64,000 nucleotides of DNA, from NCBI RefSeq assembly GCF_014698015.1, contig NZ_JACXBS010000002.1, forward strand, positions 124,001 through 188,000, given 5' to 3'. A program made the position numbers and the translations under genes. This DNA comes from Kocuria sp. cx-455. GTDB taxonomy: Bacteria; Actinomycetota; Actinomycetes; Actinomycetales; Micrococcaceae. Positions 37,585 to 46,840 of this stretch are shown piece after piece (the first letter of the stretch is position 1; each line of letters begins with the position of its first letter). The notes beneath the pieces were generated by a model that was not told the origin of the DNA, ran no database searches, and saw only the letters and a program-made list of their open reading frames with translations.

Positions 37585-39492
37585 ATGTCTGAAACCACCG
37601 CCCAGCGCGCCGATCTGCGTAACGTGGCAATTGTTGCCCACGTTGACCACGGCAAGACCACCATTGTCGATGCCATGCTCCAGCAGACGCACGCTTTCTC
37701 CTCACACGGAGAGGTCGAAGAACGAGTCATGGACTCGGGCGACCTGGAGCGGGAGAAGGGCATCACCATCCTTGCGAAGAACACCACCGTGTTCTACGAC
37801 GGACCCTCGGCCAACGGCGAGACCATCACCATCAACGTGATCGACACCCCGGGCCACGCGGACTTCGGTGGTGAGGTGGAGCGCGGCCTGTCCATGGTGG
37901 ACGGCGTGGTGCTCCTGGTCGATGCGTCCGAGGGCCCCCTGCCCCAGACCCGGTTCGTGCTGCGTAAGGCCCTGGAGGCCAAGCTGCCCGTGATCCTCGT
38001 GGTCAACAAGGTGGACCGCCCGGACGCGCGCATCGAAGAAGTGGTCTCGGACACCATGGACCTGCTGCTCGGCCTGGCCTCCGACATTTCCGAGGACTAC
38101 CCCGAAATGGATTTGGACGCCGTTCTGGACGTCCCCGTGGTGTACGCCTCCGGTAAGGCCGGTCGCGCCTCCACCGAACAACCCGGCGACGGCGAGCTTC
38201 CGGACAACGAAGACCTCGAGCCGCTGTTCAAGACCATCATCGAGCACATCCCCGCGCCTTCCTACGAAGAGGGCGGTGTGCTGCAGGCCCACGTGACCAA
38301 CCTGGACGCCTCCCCGTTCCTGGGTCGGTTGGCTCTGCTGCGTATTTTCAACGGCACCCTCAAGAAGGGTCAGACCGTTGCCTGGGCTCGTCAGGACGGG
38401 CAGCTCAAGAACGTGCGAATTTCCGAGTTGCTGGCCACCAAGGGCCTGGACCGTGTTCCCGCGGAGCAGGCCGGTCCCGGTGAGATCGTGGCCGTTGCCG
38501 GCATTGAGGACATCACCATTGGTGAGACCCTGACCGACCCGGACAACCCGCAGCCGCTCCCGCTGATCACCGTGGACGATCCTGCGATCTCCATGACCAT
38601 CGGCATCAACACCTCCCCGTTGGCCGGCCGCGTCAAGGGTGCCAAGGTGACCGCCCGCCAGGTGAAGGATCGCCTGGACAAGGAGCTCATCGGTAACGTC
38701 TCCCTCAAGGTCCTGCCCACGCAGCGTCCCGACGCCTGGGAAGTGCAGGGCCGTGGCGAGCTGGCGCTGGCCATCCTGGTGGAGCAGATGCGCCGCGAAG
38801 GCTTCGAGATCACCGCGGGTAAGCCCCAGGTGGTCACCAAAACCGTCGACGGCAAGGTGCATGAGCCGTACGAGCGCATGACCATTGACGCTCCGGACGA
38901 GTTCCTCGGTGCCATCACCCAGCTCATGGCCGCACGTAAGGGCCGCATGGAGGGCATGGTCAACCACGGCACCGGCTGGGTGCGCATGGAGTTCAAGGTC
39001 CCCTCGCGCGGGCTGATCGGGTTCCGCACGCGGTTCCTGACCGAGACCCGAGGTGCCGGCATCGCGGCGTCGTACTCCGACGGCTACGAGCCGTGGGCCG
39101 GCGACATCGAGTACCGCACCAACGGCTCGCTCATCGCGGACCGTGCCGGTGTGGTTACCCCGTTCGCCATGATCAACCTGCAGGAGCGCGGTTCCTTCTT
39201 CGTGGAGCCCACCTCCGAGGTCTACGAGGGCATGATCGTGGGTGAGAACTCCCGCGCGGATGACATGGACGTGAACATCACCAAGGAGAAGAAGCTCACC
39301 AACATGCGCTCCTCCACCTCGGACAGCTTTGAGCACCTCACACCGCCGCGCAAGCTCACCCTCGAGGAATGCCTTGAGTTCGCGCGCGAGGACGAGTGCG
39401 TGGAGGTCACCCCGGAAGCCATCCGTATCCGCAAGGTCGTCCTGGAAGCCAATGACCGCGTGAAGGCCGCTCGTCAGCGGGCTCGCGCCTGA
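37585..39492 (+). CDS. typA: Ribosome-associated GTPase TypA/BipA
   Basis: 635 residues. The G motifs are HVDHGKTT (19-26), DTPGHADFGGEVERG and NKVDRPDAR; elongation-factor domains II, III and V follow, ending with the TypA-specific C-terminal domain. It is a translational GTPase acting on ribosome assembly and stress adaptation. GAGAGA supports ATG 37585; an in-frame ATG at 37567 lacks a ribosome site. TAGAAT at 37534-37539 is a likely -10. mshB follows after 2 nt. Confidence 0.93.
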   Translation: MSETTAQRADLRNVAIVAHVDHGKTTIVDAMLQQTHAFSSHGEVEERVMDSGDLEREKGITILAKNTTVFYDGPSANGETITINVIDTPGHADFGGEVERGLSMVDGVVLLVDASEGPLPQTRFVLRKALEAKLPVILVVNKVDRPDARIEEVVSDTMDLLLGLASDISEDYPEMDLDAVLDVPVVYASGKAGRASTEQPGDGELPDNEDLEPLFKTIIEHIPAPSYEEGGVLQAHVTNLDASPFLGRLALLRIFNGTLKKGQTVAWARQDGQLKNVRISELLATKGLDRVPAEQAGPGEIVAVAGIEDITIGETLTDPDNPQPLPLITVDDPAISMTIGINTSPLAGRVKGAKVTARQVKDRLDKELIGNVSLKVLPTQRPDAWEVQGRGELALAILVEQMRREGFEITAGKPQVVTKTVDGKVHEPYERMTIDAPDEFLGAITQLMAARKGRMEGMVNHGTGWVRMEFKVPSRGLIGFRTRFLTETRGAGIAASYSDGYEPWAGDIEYRTNGSLIADRAGVVTPFAMINLQERGSFFVEPTSEVYEGMIVGENSRADDMDVNITKEKKLTNMRSSTSDSFEHLTPPRKLTLEECLEFAREDECVEVTPEAIRIRKVVLEANDRVKAARQRARA

Positions 39493-39494
39493 TT

Positions 39495-40409
39495 ATGAGC
39501 ACACCGCGATACCCCGGAGCGGGCACGGTCACCGAGGGCGCAGTGCACTCGCTACTGCCCGTGGGCCGTGCCCCGGGGGACGCGCGGATCCTGTGGGTTC
39601 ACGCCCACCCGGATGACGAGTCCATTGCCACGGGCGGCTCCATCGCGCACTACGCTCGCGCCGGTGCCGCCAACGTGCTCCTCACCATGACCCGCGGCGA
39701 ACGCGGTGAGGTCATTCCTGAGCCGCTGCGTCACCTCGAGGTGGGTCAGCCCGGCTGCCCGGACACCGACGGCACCGCTCTGGGCCTGTATCGCGTGGGC
39801 GAGCTCGACGACGCCGCCGCGGCACTCGGTCTGACCGACCGCTTTTTCGCCGGGGAGGCCCCCGCTGTCGATGAGTCCGTGGGATTCGCCAACGGGCTGG
39901 GTCGATACCTGGATTCGGGGATGAGCTGGGGTGACAACGGCCGGGCGCAGCCCGCCGAGGACGTGTCCCCGGCTGCCCTCACCTCGGCCACCGAGGACGA
40001 AACGGCCGCCCACGTGGCCGCGGCCATCCGCGCAGTCCGTCCGCACGCGGTGGTCACCTACTGCGATGACGGCGGTTACGGTCACCCGGATCACGTGCGA
40101 ACCCATCATGCCACGCTGCTCGGCATCACCCAGGCCATGACGCCCGCCCACGGCGCACCAGCCTGGGACGTGCCGCTGGTGTGGGGCACCGAGGGCGAAT
40201 CCGACCCCGCGGATCAGCGACAGCAGGCCGTGATCAACGGCCACCCGGGGGCCAAGCGCGCGGCCATGGCCGCCCACGCCACGCAGATTGTTCTGCCGGG
40301 CCACGAACCGGGCACTTTTGAACTGTCCAACGGCGTTCCGCAAGCGCTGACGGCCACCGAGCACTACCGTTTGCTCCGTGGTGAGTTGCTCGGCGGTGGC
40401 CCCGCATGA
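39495..40409 (+). CDS. mshB: N-acetyl-1-D-myo-inositol-2-amino-2-deoxy-alpha-D-glucopyranoside deacetylase
   Basis: 304 residues. The zinc motif AHPDDE (37-42) and the later GYGHPDHVRTHHA supply the metal ligands, and the sequence follows MshB over its length, including MTRGERGEV and the long loop around residues 80-165. MshB deacetylates GlcNAc-inositol in mycothiol synthesis, the main thiol of actinobacteria. The typA-mshB linkage is conserved. It overlaps the following gene by ATGA. Confidence 0.9.
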   Translation: MSTPRYPGAGTVTEGAVHSLLPVGRAPGDARILWVHAHPDDESIATGGSIAHYARAGAANVLLTMTRGERGEVIPEPLRHLEVGQPGCPDTDGTALGLYRVGELDDAAAALGLTDRFFAGEAPAVDESVGFANGLGRYLDSGMSWGDNGRAQPAEDVSPAALTSATEDETAAHVAAAIRAVRPHAVVTYCDDGGYGHPDHVRTHHATLLGITQAMTPAHGAPAWDVPLVWGTEGESDPADQRQQAVINGHPGAKRAAMAAHATQIVLPGHEPGTFELSNGVPQALTATEHYRLLRGELLGGGPA

Positions 40410-40930
40410 GCCGCACCGCACGGACACCCGTGAACCCGGCCCCGTGGCACAACGGCCCCGAAACCGAGAGCGTGACCGACGAACCCGCCGAGCCGGGCGA
40501 GATCACCTCGACCACAGCGGCGTCGGCGCCCCCGAGCACCCTCTCCGCGGTGGTGACCACCGTGATCACCGGGCTGCTGATCGGCTCCGTGGCCGCCGTG
40601 ATGCACGCGAACATCTGGTATCTCAGCGAGTCCGTGTGGCTGCCGTGGGGACTGCTGTTCTCCGGGGCGCTCGTGTGGTTCGCCAGCGTATGGTGCGGTA
40701 CGGCGACTCGCCGGGTGTGGGCGGCCGCGGTCCCCGGACTGCTCAGCTACGTGCTCTCATGGGCCTTCGCCTACCTCAAGAACGGCTCGGCCCTGGTAGT
40801 CACCTCGTGGGAGGCGCCCATCGGAATGGTCGGCTACGCGTGGTTCGCCGTCATCTTCGTGGCCGTGATGGCCGCGGTGATTGTTACGGGCCGCTACATC
40901 ACCAAACTCCGCCGACAAGCACGTGGCTGA
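40406..40930 (+). CDS. Small integral membrane protein downstream of mshB (DUF6113-like)
   Basis: 174 residues. A disordered, Pro/Glu-rich N-terminal 45 residues is followed by four membrane helices (VVTTVITGLLIGSVAAVMHA, PWGLLFSGALVWFASVW, WAAAVPGLLSYVLSWAFAYL and VGYAWFAVIFVAVMAAVIV). A similar small membrane protein follows mshB in other actinobacteria, annotated DUF6113. Function unknown. It is translationally coupled to mshB and may be needed with mycothiol or simply be carried along. Confidence 0.75.
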   Translation: MSRTARTPVNPAPWHNGPETESVTDEPAEPGEITSTTAASAPPSTLSAVVTTVITGLLIGSVAAVMHANIWYLSESVWLPWGLLFSGALVWFASVWCGTATRRVWAAAVPGLLSYVLSWAFAYLKNGSALVVTSWEAPIGMVGYAWFAVIFVAVMAAVIVTGRYITKLRRQARG

Positions 40931-40984
40931 CCGCGCGGTTAGACTGTTGGCTGATCCCCTCGAACCAGGAAAGGTACGTTTACC

Positions 40985-41308
40985 GTGACATACGTGATCG
41001 CCCAGCCTTGTGTGGACGTCAAGGACAAGGCATGCGTTGAAGAATGTCCCGTGGACTGCATCTACGAGGGCGAACGTTCCCTGTACATCCACCCGGACGA
41101 GTGCGTCGACTGCGGTGCGTGCGAACCGGTGTGCCCCGTGGAAGCCATCTACTACGAGGACGACACCCCGGAGGAATGGGCCGAGTACTACAAGGCCAAT
41201 GTGGAGTTCTTCGACGATCTCGGTTCCCCGGGCGGTGCCGCGAAACTGGGTAACACCCACAAGGACCACCCGATCATCGCCGAACTTCCCCCGCAGAATC
41301 AGGATTGA
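40985..41308 (+). CDS. fdxA: 7Fe ferredoxin
   Basis: 107 residues. Cysteines C9, C17, C21, C40, C43, C46 and C50 give the 3Fe-4S plus 4Fe-4S arrangement of the FdxA ferredoxins; the C-terminal extension from residue 60 is typical of actinobacteria. It is a low-potential electron carrier. GTG 40985 has AGGAAAGG upstream, and TAGACT near 40940 is a likely -10. It is paired with dapC, 2 nt downstream, as in mycobacteria and corynebacteria. Confidence 0.93.
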   Translation: MTYVIAQPCVDVKDKACVEECPVDCIYEGERSLYIHPDECVDCGACEPVCPVEAIYYEDDTPEEWAEYYKANVEFFDDLGSPGGAAKLGNTHKDHPIIAELPPQNQD

Positions 41309-41310
41309 TC

Positions 41311-42456
41311 GTGACTGAGCTGCGCGGTTTCGGACTCGACCTGCCGGACTACCCGTGGAACTCGCTTGCGCCCTATCGCCAGCGCGCGGCTGAGCACGCG
41401 GGCGGCACGGTGGACCTGTCCATCGGCACGCCCGTGGATCCCACGCCGCTCGTGATTCAGGATGCGCTCGCGGCCGCTTCGGATGCTCCCGGTTACCCCA
41501 CCACGCAGGGAACGCCCGCGCTGCGCGAGGCGATTGCGGACTGGTACGCGCGACGCCGCGGCGTCACCCATCTGGACCCGGCCGCCGTGATGCCCACCGT
41601 TGGCTCCAAGGAACTGGTCGCGTGGCTGCCGCTGCTGCTGGGACTGGGTCCCGGGGACGTCGTCGCGCGCCCCACCGTTGCGTACCCGACCTATGACATC
41701 GGGGCCCAGCTGGCCGGTGCCGAGGCGGTGCCCGCAGATGACCTCGACGACCTGGACCCCCAGGTGCGTTCGCGCGTGCGGATGGTGTGGGTCAACTCGC
41801 CGGGCAACCCCACGGGCATCGTGCGTGATGCCGCCGGTCTCAAGAAGATCGTGGACCAGGCGCGCGCGCAGGGTGCGGTGGTCGTCTCCGACGAATGCTA
41901 TGCGGAACTGGGCTGGGGCGACTGGGACGTGGCCGAGGGTGGTGAGCCCGTGCCGTCCGTGCTGGACGAGCGGGTGACCGGGGGAGACCTTTCACTCGTG
42001 CTGAGCGCGTACTCGATGTCCAAGCAGTCCAACCTGGCCGGTTACCGAGCCGCCTTCCTGGCCGGTGACCCGGACCTGATGCCGTCGCTGATCAACTCGC
42101 GCAAACACGCGGGCATGATCGTGCCCTACCCCGTGCAGGAAGCCATGCGCGTGGCCCTCGCCGATGACGCCCATGTGGCCGCTCAGAAGGCACTCTACCG
42201 GGAACGCCGCGCCAAGCTGCTGCCCGCCGTGGAAGCTTTCGGGCTGCGGATCGAGCACTCGGTGGCGGGCCTGTACCTGTGGGCCACCGCCGGCGAGGAC
42301 ACCTGGGACACCGTGGGGCGCTTTGCCGAACTGGGCATTGTGGTGGGCCCCGGGACGTTCTACGGGGAGGCGGGAAATGGTTACGTTCGGCTGGCCATGA
42401 CAGCCAGTGATGAGCGAATCGACGCTGCCGTTGCGCGCCTGCGCGAGGCCGTGTAA
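41311..42456 (+). CDS. dapC: Succinyldiaminopimelate transaminase
   Basis: 381 residues, a PLP fold-type I aminotransferase. The internal aldimine lysine is in AYSMSKQSNLAGYR; NSPGNPTG and the VVSDECYAELGW aspartate bind the cofactor. It is the actinobacterial DapC form that acts between DapD and DapE in the succinylase pathway, and both of those genes are also in the window (46841 and 47871). GTG 41311 follows AGGA at 8 nt. Confidence 0.9.
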   Translation: MTELRGFGLDLPDYPWNSLAPYRQRAAEHAGGTVDLSIGTPVDPTPLVIQDALAAASDAPGYPTTQGTPALREAIADWYARRRGVTHLDPAAVMPTVGSKELVAWLPLLLGLGPGDVVARPTVAYPTYDIGAQLAGAEAVPADDLDDLDPQVRSRVRMVWVNSPGNPTGIVRDAAGLKKIVDQARAQGAVVVSDECYAELGWGDWDVAEGGEPVPSVLDERVTGGDLSLVLSAYSMSKQSNLAGYRAAFLAGDPDLMPSLINSRKHAGMIVPYPVQEAMRVALADDAHVAAQKALYRERRAKLLPAVEAFGLRIEHSVAGLYLWATAGEDTWDTVGRFAELGIVVGPGTFYGEAGNGYVRLAMTASDERIDAAVARLREAV

Positions 42457-42631
42457 CCACGCTCACCGCGCTTCACATGAGTGGAACCTACGCTACGCCA
42501 CGGGGTAGGTTAGATGATGATCAAACTGTGTCCCAGTATGGGCGTGACAGTCATGGCAACGCGGTTGTTGCCCTGGCCGGGAGCGCGAACCGCTGTCCGG
42601 GCACCCCGAGCAAACCGTGGAGGACAACACC

Positions 42632-43933
42632 ATGGCAGAGGCCAAGAAGAACGCTCAGAAGGTTGAACTGAACTATCAGGACGGCAGGGCCATGGAGCTG
42701 CCCGTTCTGGAGGTCACCGAAGGCAACCAGGGCTACGGCCTGGGTTCGTTGCTCAAGGAAACGGGCAACGTGACCTACGATCCCGGCTTCATGAACACTG
42801 CCAACACCAGGTCTCACATCACCTATATCGACGGTGACAACGGCATTCTCCGTTACCGCGGTTACCCCATCGAGGAATTGGCGGAGCACTCCAACTTTGT
42901 GGAGACCACCTACCTGTTGATCTACGGTGAATTGCCCACGCGCGAGCAGTACGAGGAATTCGCGCACCGCATCACCACGCACACCATGGTGCACGAGGAC
43001 ATCAAGATGTTCTTCAACGGTTTCCCACGCTCCGCGCACCCCATGCCCGTGCTGTCCTCGGCCGTGTCCGCGCTGTCCACGTTCTACTCGGACTCCCTGG
43101 ACCCGTTCGACAAGGAACAGGTGGAGATCTCCACCATCCGCCTGCTCGCCAAGGTCCCCACGCTGGCCGCGTACGCGTTCAAGAAGTCCATGGGTGAGCC
43201 GCAGCTCTACCCCCAGAACAAGCTGAACTACGCGGAGAACTTCCTGCGCATGTGCTTCGGGGTGCCCGCCGAGGAGTACGAGGTTGACCCGGTGGTCGCC
43301 AAGACCCTGGACATCCTGCTGATGCTGCACGCTGACCATGAGCAGAACTGCTCCACCTCCACCGTGCGCCTGGTGGGCTCCTCCCACGCCAACATGTTCG
43401 CTTCCGTCTCTGCCGGCATCAACGCCCTCTACGGCCCACTGCACGGCGGCGCCAACGAATCCGTGCTGCACATGCTCGATCAGATCCAGAACCGCGGGCT
43501 GTCCGCGGACGAGTTCATGGAAAAGGTCAAGAACAAAGAAGACGGCGTGCGCCTCATGGGCTTCGGGCACCGCGTCTACAAGAACTACGACCCGCGCGCG
43601 AAGATCATCAAGGGCTACGCCCACGATGTGCTGGCCAAGCTGGGTGGTAACAACGAGATGTTGGACCTCGCGATGAGCATGGAGGAGAAGGCCCTCGCGG
43701 ACGACTACTTCGTGGAGCGCAAGCTCTACCCGAACGTGGATTTCTACACCGGGCTGATTTACAAGGCCATGGGCTTCCCCGAGAAAATGTTCACCGTACT
43801 TTTCGCCATTGGTCGGCTGCCGGGTTGGATCGCCCAGTGGCGGGAAATGATCGAGGACCCGGAGACCAAGATCGGTCGCCCGCGCCAGCTCTACGTGGGC
43901 GAGGGCGAGCGTCACTACCCGACCTCGAAGTAA
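42632..43933 (+). CDS. gltA: Citrate synthase
   Basis: 433 residues, type II citrate synthase. The catalytic histidines are in GSSHANMFASVSAGINALYG and MGFGHRVYKNYDPRA, the latter with the aspartate in FYTGLIY nearby in the fold. It condenses oxaloacetate and acetyl-CoA. GGAGG 8 nt before ATG 42632 decides the start over GTG 42617. The 175 nt upstream hold TAGGTT (about 42507) as a possible -10, implying a long leader. A hairpin follows the stop. Confidence 0.95.
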   Translation: MAEAKKNAQKVELNYQDGRAMELPVLEVTEGNQGYGLGSLLKETGNVTYDPGFMNTANTRSHITYIDGDNGILRYRGYPIEELAEHSNFVETTYLLIYGELPTREQYEEFAHRITTHTMVHEDIKMFFNGFPRSAHPMPVLSSAVSALSTFYSDSLDPFDKEQVEISTIRLLAKVPTLAAYAFKKSMGEPQLYPQNKLNYAENFLRMCFGVPAEEYEVDPVVAKTLDILLMLHADHEQNCSTSTVRLVGSSHANMFASVSAGINALYGPLHGGANESVLHMLDQIQNRGLSADEFMEKVKNKEDGVRLMGFGHRVYKNYDPRAKIIKGYAHDVLAKLGGNNEMLDLAMSMEEKALADDYFVERKLYPNVDFYTGLIYKAMGFPEKMFTVLFAIGRLPGWIAQWREMIEDPETKIGRPRQLYVGEGERHYPTSK

Positions 43934-43950
43934 GCCTCACGGCTCAGCAC

Positions 43951-43993
43951 AACACCCCGTCGTCGACTCCGGTCGGTGGCGGGGTGTTCTATT
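43951..43993 (+). terminator. Terminator after gltA
   Basis: AACACCCCG (43951-43959) pairs with CGGGGTGTT (43980-43988), followed by CTATT. Confidence 0.75.
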
Positions 43994-44120
43994 GGGGTTC
44001 TTAGCGGGGTACGACGGCGCCGCCCGTCATCTTGGGCTGCGGCCCGCATGGGAGGGGACACCAGGACCGTGGGCCACACCCGAGGTGCCGTGAGGACCCT
44101 TGGCGGGATGGAAAAGGGTT

Positions 44121-44146
44121 CTCGCGGCGCATGAGGCGCACGCGAG
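44121..44146 (-). terminator. Terminator after the second DHFR-like gene
   Basis: CTCGCG (44121-44126) pairs with CGCGAG (44141-44146), with further GCGC pairing inside; on the minus strand it is followed by AACCCTTTTCC. It lies just past the stop at 44151. Confidence 0.65.
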
Positions 44147-44150
44147 GGTC

Positions 44151-44708
44151 TTACCGTGGCACGTAGCGCAATGCGACCGCACCGGAACCGTATTCCACGC
44201 GGTCAATGAGGCGCAGATCCAGAGGTTTCGACAGGCCCGCGAACAACGTGGGCCCGTGGCCAGCCACGCGCGGGTGGACCACGAACTCGTACTCGTCGAT
44301 TAATCCGAGATCCGCCAGGTACAGCGGCAACGTGACACCACCCACGTACAGACCCTCACCGGGTTCTTCCTTGAGGGCTCGGACGGCCTCACCCGGATCA
44401 CCGCGCAGAAATTCCGCGTTCCAGTCGAGGTTCTTCAGGGTGCTCGAAACCACGTACTTCTTGGCGGCGTCAATTGTTCGTGCCCACGGCTCCATCCACG
44501 GCTCCAGCCACTCGGGCCATGCGCCCGTGACCGGATCCCGGCGCCAGGCCTCCTCCATCATGCCGTAGGTCACCCTGCCGAAGATCAGCGCATCGGCACG
44601 CGCAACGGTCTCTGCGGCGCGCCGATGCAGTTCCTCGTCCGCTATCCCCTCACGGTGATCGACACAGCCGTCGAGGGTGACGTTGATGGAGTACCTGAGC
44701 GGTCTCAT
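44151..44708 (-). CDS. Dihydrofolate reductase family protein (RibD C-terminal domain)
   Basis: 185 residues. MRPLRYSINVTLDGCVDHRE, the ADALIFGRVTYGMMEEAW segment, and GLYVGGVTLPLYLADLGLID define a RibD-C/DHFR-like reductase of the YwjB type. It is only distantly related to the one at 3439 and has no regulator next to it. Role unknown; likely NADPH-dependent. The region between gltA and this gene (43994-44110) shows nothing else. Confidence 0.8.
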   Translation of the reverse strand: MRPLRYSINVTLDGCVDHREGIADEELHRRAAETVARADALIFGRVTYGMMEEAWRRDPVTGAWPEWLEPWMEPWARTIDAAKKYVVSSTLKNLDWNAEFLRGDPGEAVRALKEEPGEGLYVGGVTLPLYLADLGLIDEYEFVVHPRVAGHGPTLFAGLSKPLDLRLIDRVEYGSGAVALRYVPR

Positions 44709-44745
44709 GCCCCCAGGCTACGCCCGGGGCGGACCGGCGGAAAGA

Positions 44746-45762
44746 TCAGCCGTCGTACCCGTGGGGATTGTTTTTCTGCCAGTTCCAATGGTCGCGGCAC
44801 ATGGTGTCCATGTCGCGGTCCCCGGACCAGCCCAGCTCGGCGAGGGCGGCGGAGGGGTCGGCGTAGGACACGGCGGCGTCGCCGGCGCGGCGAGGGGCGA
44901 TCTCGTATGGGATCTCGCGGCCCGATGCCTTGTGGAACGCGTCCCGGACCTCGAGCACGGAGTAACCGCGGCCGGTACCGAGGTTCCACACGTGGACACC
45001 GGGGTCCTGACTGATCCGATCCAGAGCCCTGAGGTGACCGTCGGCCAGGTCCACCACGTGAATGTAGTCGCGCACCCCGGTGCCGTCCGGGGTGGGGTAG
45101 TCGTCGCCGAAGACCATGAGCTTCTCGCGGCGACCCACGGCAACCTGCGCCACGAAAGGCATCAGATTATTGGGGATGCCGGAGGGATCCTCGCCGATCC
45201 GCCCGGATTCGTGGGCGCCCACCGGGTTGAAGTAACGCAGCAACGCAACGGCCCAGCGGTCATCGGACGCGGCGAGGTCCGCGAGCATGTCCTCGATGTG
45301 TTCCTTGGTGCGCCCGTACGGGTTCTGCGCGTCCATGGTCTGTTTCTCGGTCAACGGCATGGTGTCGGGCGCGCCGTACACGGTGGCCGAGGACGAGAAC
45401 ACGATGGTGCGGCAGTCGTTGCCCTCCATGGCCCACAGCAGGTTCACGGTGCCGGAGACATTGTTCGTGTAGTACCACAGGGGTTTCTCGCTGGATTCTC
45501 CCACGGCTTTGAGGCCGGCAAAGTGGATCACGGCCTCTGGGCGGTGGCGCGAGAACACGTCGTCGAGCCCCGCGCGGTCCAGCAGGTCGACCTCTTCGAA
45601 CGCGGTGATCTCGCGGCCGGCCAATTCCTGAACCCGTTCCAGGGAGGTCTTGGACGAGTTGGAAAGGTTGTCCAACACCACCACGCTGTGGCCCGCCTCG
45701 AGCAATGCCAGAACTGTGTGCGAGCCGATATAGCCGGTTCCACCGGTCACGAGAATCTTCAT
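44746..45762 (-). CDS. galE: UDP-glucose 4-epimerase
   Basis: 338 residues, extended short-chain dehydrogenase family. The NAD loop is GGTGYIGSHT, the catalytic Ser/Tyr/Lys are in FSSSATVYG and NPYGRTK, and the C-terminal NNLMPFVAQVA and NLGTGRGYSV are GalE-specific. It interconverts UDP-glucose and UDP-galactose for cell-surface glycans. ATG 45762 is 7 nt after a TAAGCT hexamer, so a leaderless start is preferred over GTG 45768. Confidence 0.93.
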   Translation of the reverse strand: MKILVTGGTGYIGSHTVLALLEAGHSVVVLDNLSNSSKTSLERVQELAGREITAFEEVDLLDRAGLDDVFSRHRPEAVIHFAGLKAVGESSEKPLWYYTNNVSGTVNLLWAMEGNDCRTIVFSSSATVYGAPDTMPLTEKQTMDAQNPYGRTKEHIEDMLADLAASDDRWAVALLRYFNPVGAHESGRIGEDPSGIPNNLMPFVAQVAVGRREKLMVFGDDYPTPDGTGVRDYIHVVDLADGHLRALDRISQDPGVHVWNLGTGRGYSVLEVRDAFHKASGREIPYEIAPRRAGDAAVSYADPSAALAELGWSGDRDMDTMCRDHWNWQKNNPHGYDG

Positions 45763-45769
45763 GGGCACC

Positions 45770-45775
45770 AGCTTA
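45770..45775 (-). promoter_or_regulatory. Leaderless -10 element for galE
   Basis: On the minus strand TAAGCT, 7 nt, ATG 45762. It lies 6 nt before the stop of the upstream gene, so galE can be expressed on its own. Confidence 0.55.
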
Positions 45776-45781
45776 ATCAGT

Positions 45782-46744
45782 TCACGCTGGATCCTGGCTC
45801 GTAGCGGTGCTGATGACCACCTGTGGGGACGGCGGTGCCGCCTGGCCCTCCGGGGTCAGCTCCTCCGCGGACTCCCACCCGGGCACCGGGGAGAACCGCG
45901 TGGATGTCTGGTGGCCGCGATCCCAGGTCCGTCCGTCGTAGCTCACGCGCGTGATCCCCAGGCGTTCGGCATTGGCCACGGCCCAGTGGGCGGCGGCCCA
46001 GCCGCTCTCGGAATCATTGGGCTCGACGACGGCGCTCTCACCCTCCGTGCGCACCCCACCCAGCGTGTCGCCGTAGTCCCGTGTCAAACCGACCACGGTC
46101 TCATCTGCGCGCGCGGCGGGGGAAGCGGAGCCCTCTGACGTTGAGGGCGATGCGTCCACGGGGTCCAGCACGCAGTTGAGCAGCGTCGGCTGGGCACCGT
46201 GGAACGCGTCCGTCAGCGCCGCGGAGCTGTCCTCGTGCTTGGCGTAGGCGTCCGGAACTCCGGACTGTTGGACTGCCTGCGCCGCCTGCGTCACGGGCAT
46301 CGAGTGGTAGTCCACGTGCTCCAAGTGGTTGTAGAAGGCCACCGTGGCGTAGTGGGGGTCCATGATTTCCTCGGCGGTGCCCCACCCCTGTGAGGGTCGC
46401 TGCTGGAAGAGCCCCACGGAATCCCGGTCACCGTAGTCGATGTTGCGCAGCTCCGATTCCTGTTGGGCGGTGGCCAGGGCGATCACGGAGGCGCGCTGAT
46501 CCAGGCCGCGCGCCAGGGCCTCCGCGGACACGATCGAGGCGTTGAAGGTTTGTTCCGGAGTGAACGTGTATGTGGTCCCCTGAGCGGAAACCACTGTGCA
46601 ACGTGGGTCGCCGACGGTGGGTTTACCGGCGACCAGGCTGAAACCCACGTACAGGGCAGCCGCGATGACAGCGCAGATCAGCACAATGATCAAGAACAAG
46701 TGAAGCGCAGCATGGCGGCGACGACCGGACGACGTGGAAGACAT
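45782..46744 (-). CDS. Membrane-anchored lysozyme-like protein
   Basis: 320 residues. One N-terminal membrane helix (LHLFLIIVLICAVIAAALYV, 14-33) leaves the rest outside the cell. Residues 70-145 (SIVSAEALARGLDQRASVIA, AQQESELRNIDYGDRDS, GLFQQRPSQGWG) follow the pattern of a lysozyme-like/SLT fold with E96 as candidate acid. The C-terminal half is Ser/Glu-rich with a WAAAHWAVANAERLGI block and a disordered tail. Similar actinobacterial proteins are misnamed heavy-metal transporters. A cell-wall role is an inference. Confidence 0.65.
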   Translation of the reverse strand: MSSTSSGRRRHAALHLFLIIVLICAVIAAALYVGFSLVAGKPTVGDPRCTVVSAQGTTYTFTPEQTFNASIVSAEALARGLDQRASVIALATAQQESELRNIDYGDRDSVGLFQQRPSQGWGTAEEIMDPHYATVAFYNHLEHVDYHSMPVTQAAQAVQQSGVPDAYAKHEDSSAALTDAFHGAQPTLLNCVLDPVDASPSTSEGSASPAARADETVVGLTRDYGDTLGGVRTEGESAVVEPNDSESGWAAAHWAVANAERLGITRVSYDGRTWDRGHQTSTRFSPVPGWESAEELTPEGQAAPPSPQVVISTATSQDPA

Positions 46745-46840
46745 GATTCCCCGGAGTAGGCAACTGAAGAGTCGAGTCTAGCGCTGAGCCCGCGCACCTC
46801 GCTCGGAGGTGCGCGGGCTCAGCGGCTTCATGCGGTGTTC

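Noticed and set aside
42477-42671. Possible leader peptide upstream of gltA
   Set aside because: It overlaps the gltA start in another frame, has no run of regulatory codons and no terminator/antiterminator structure.
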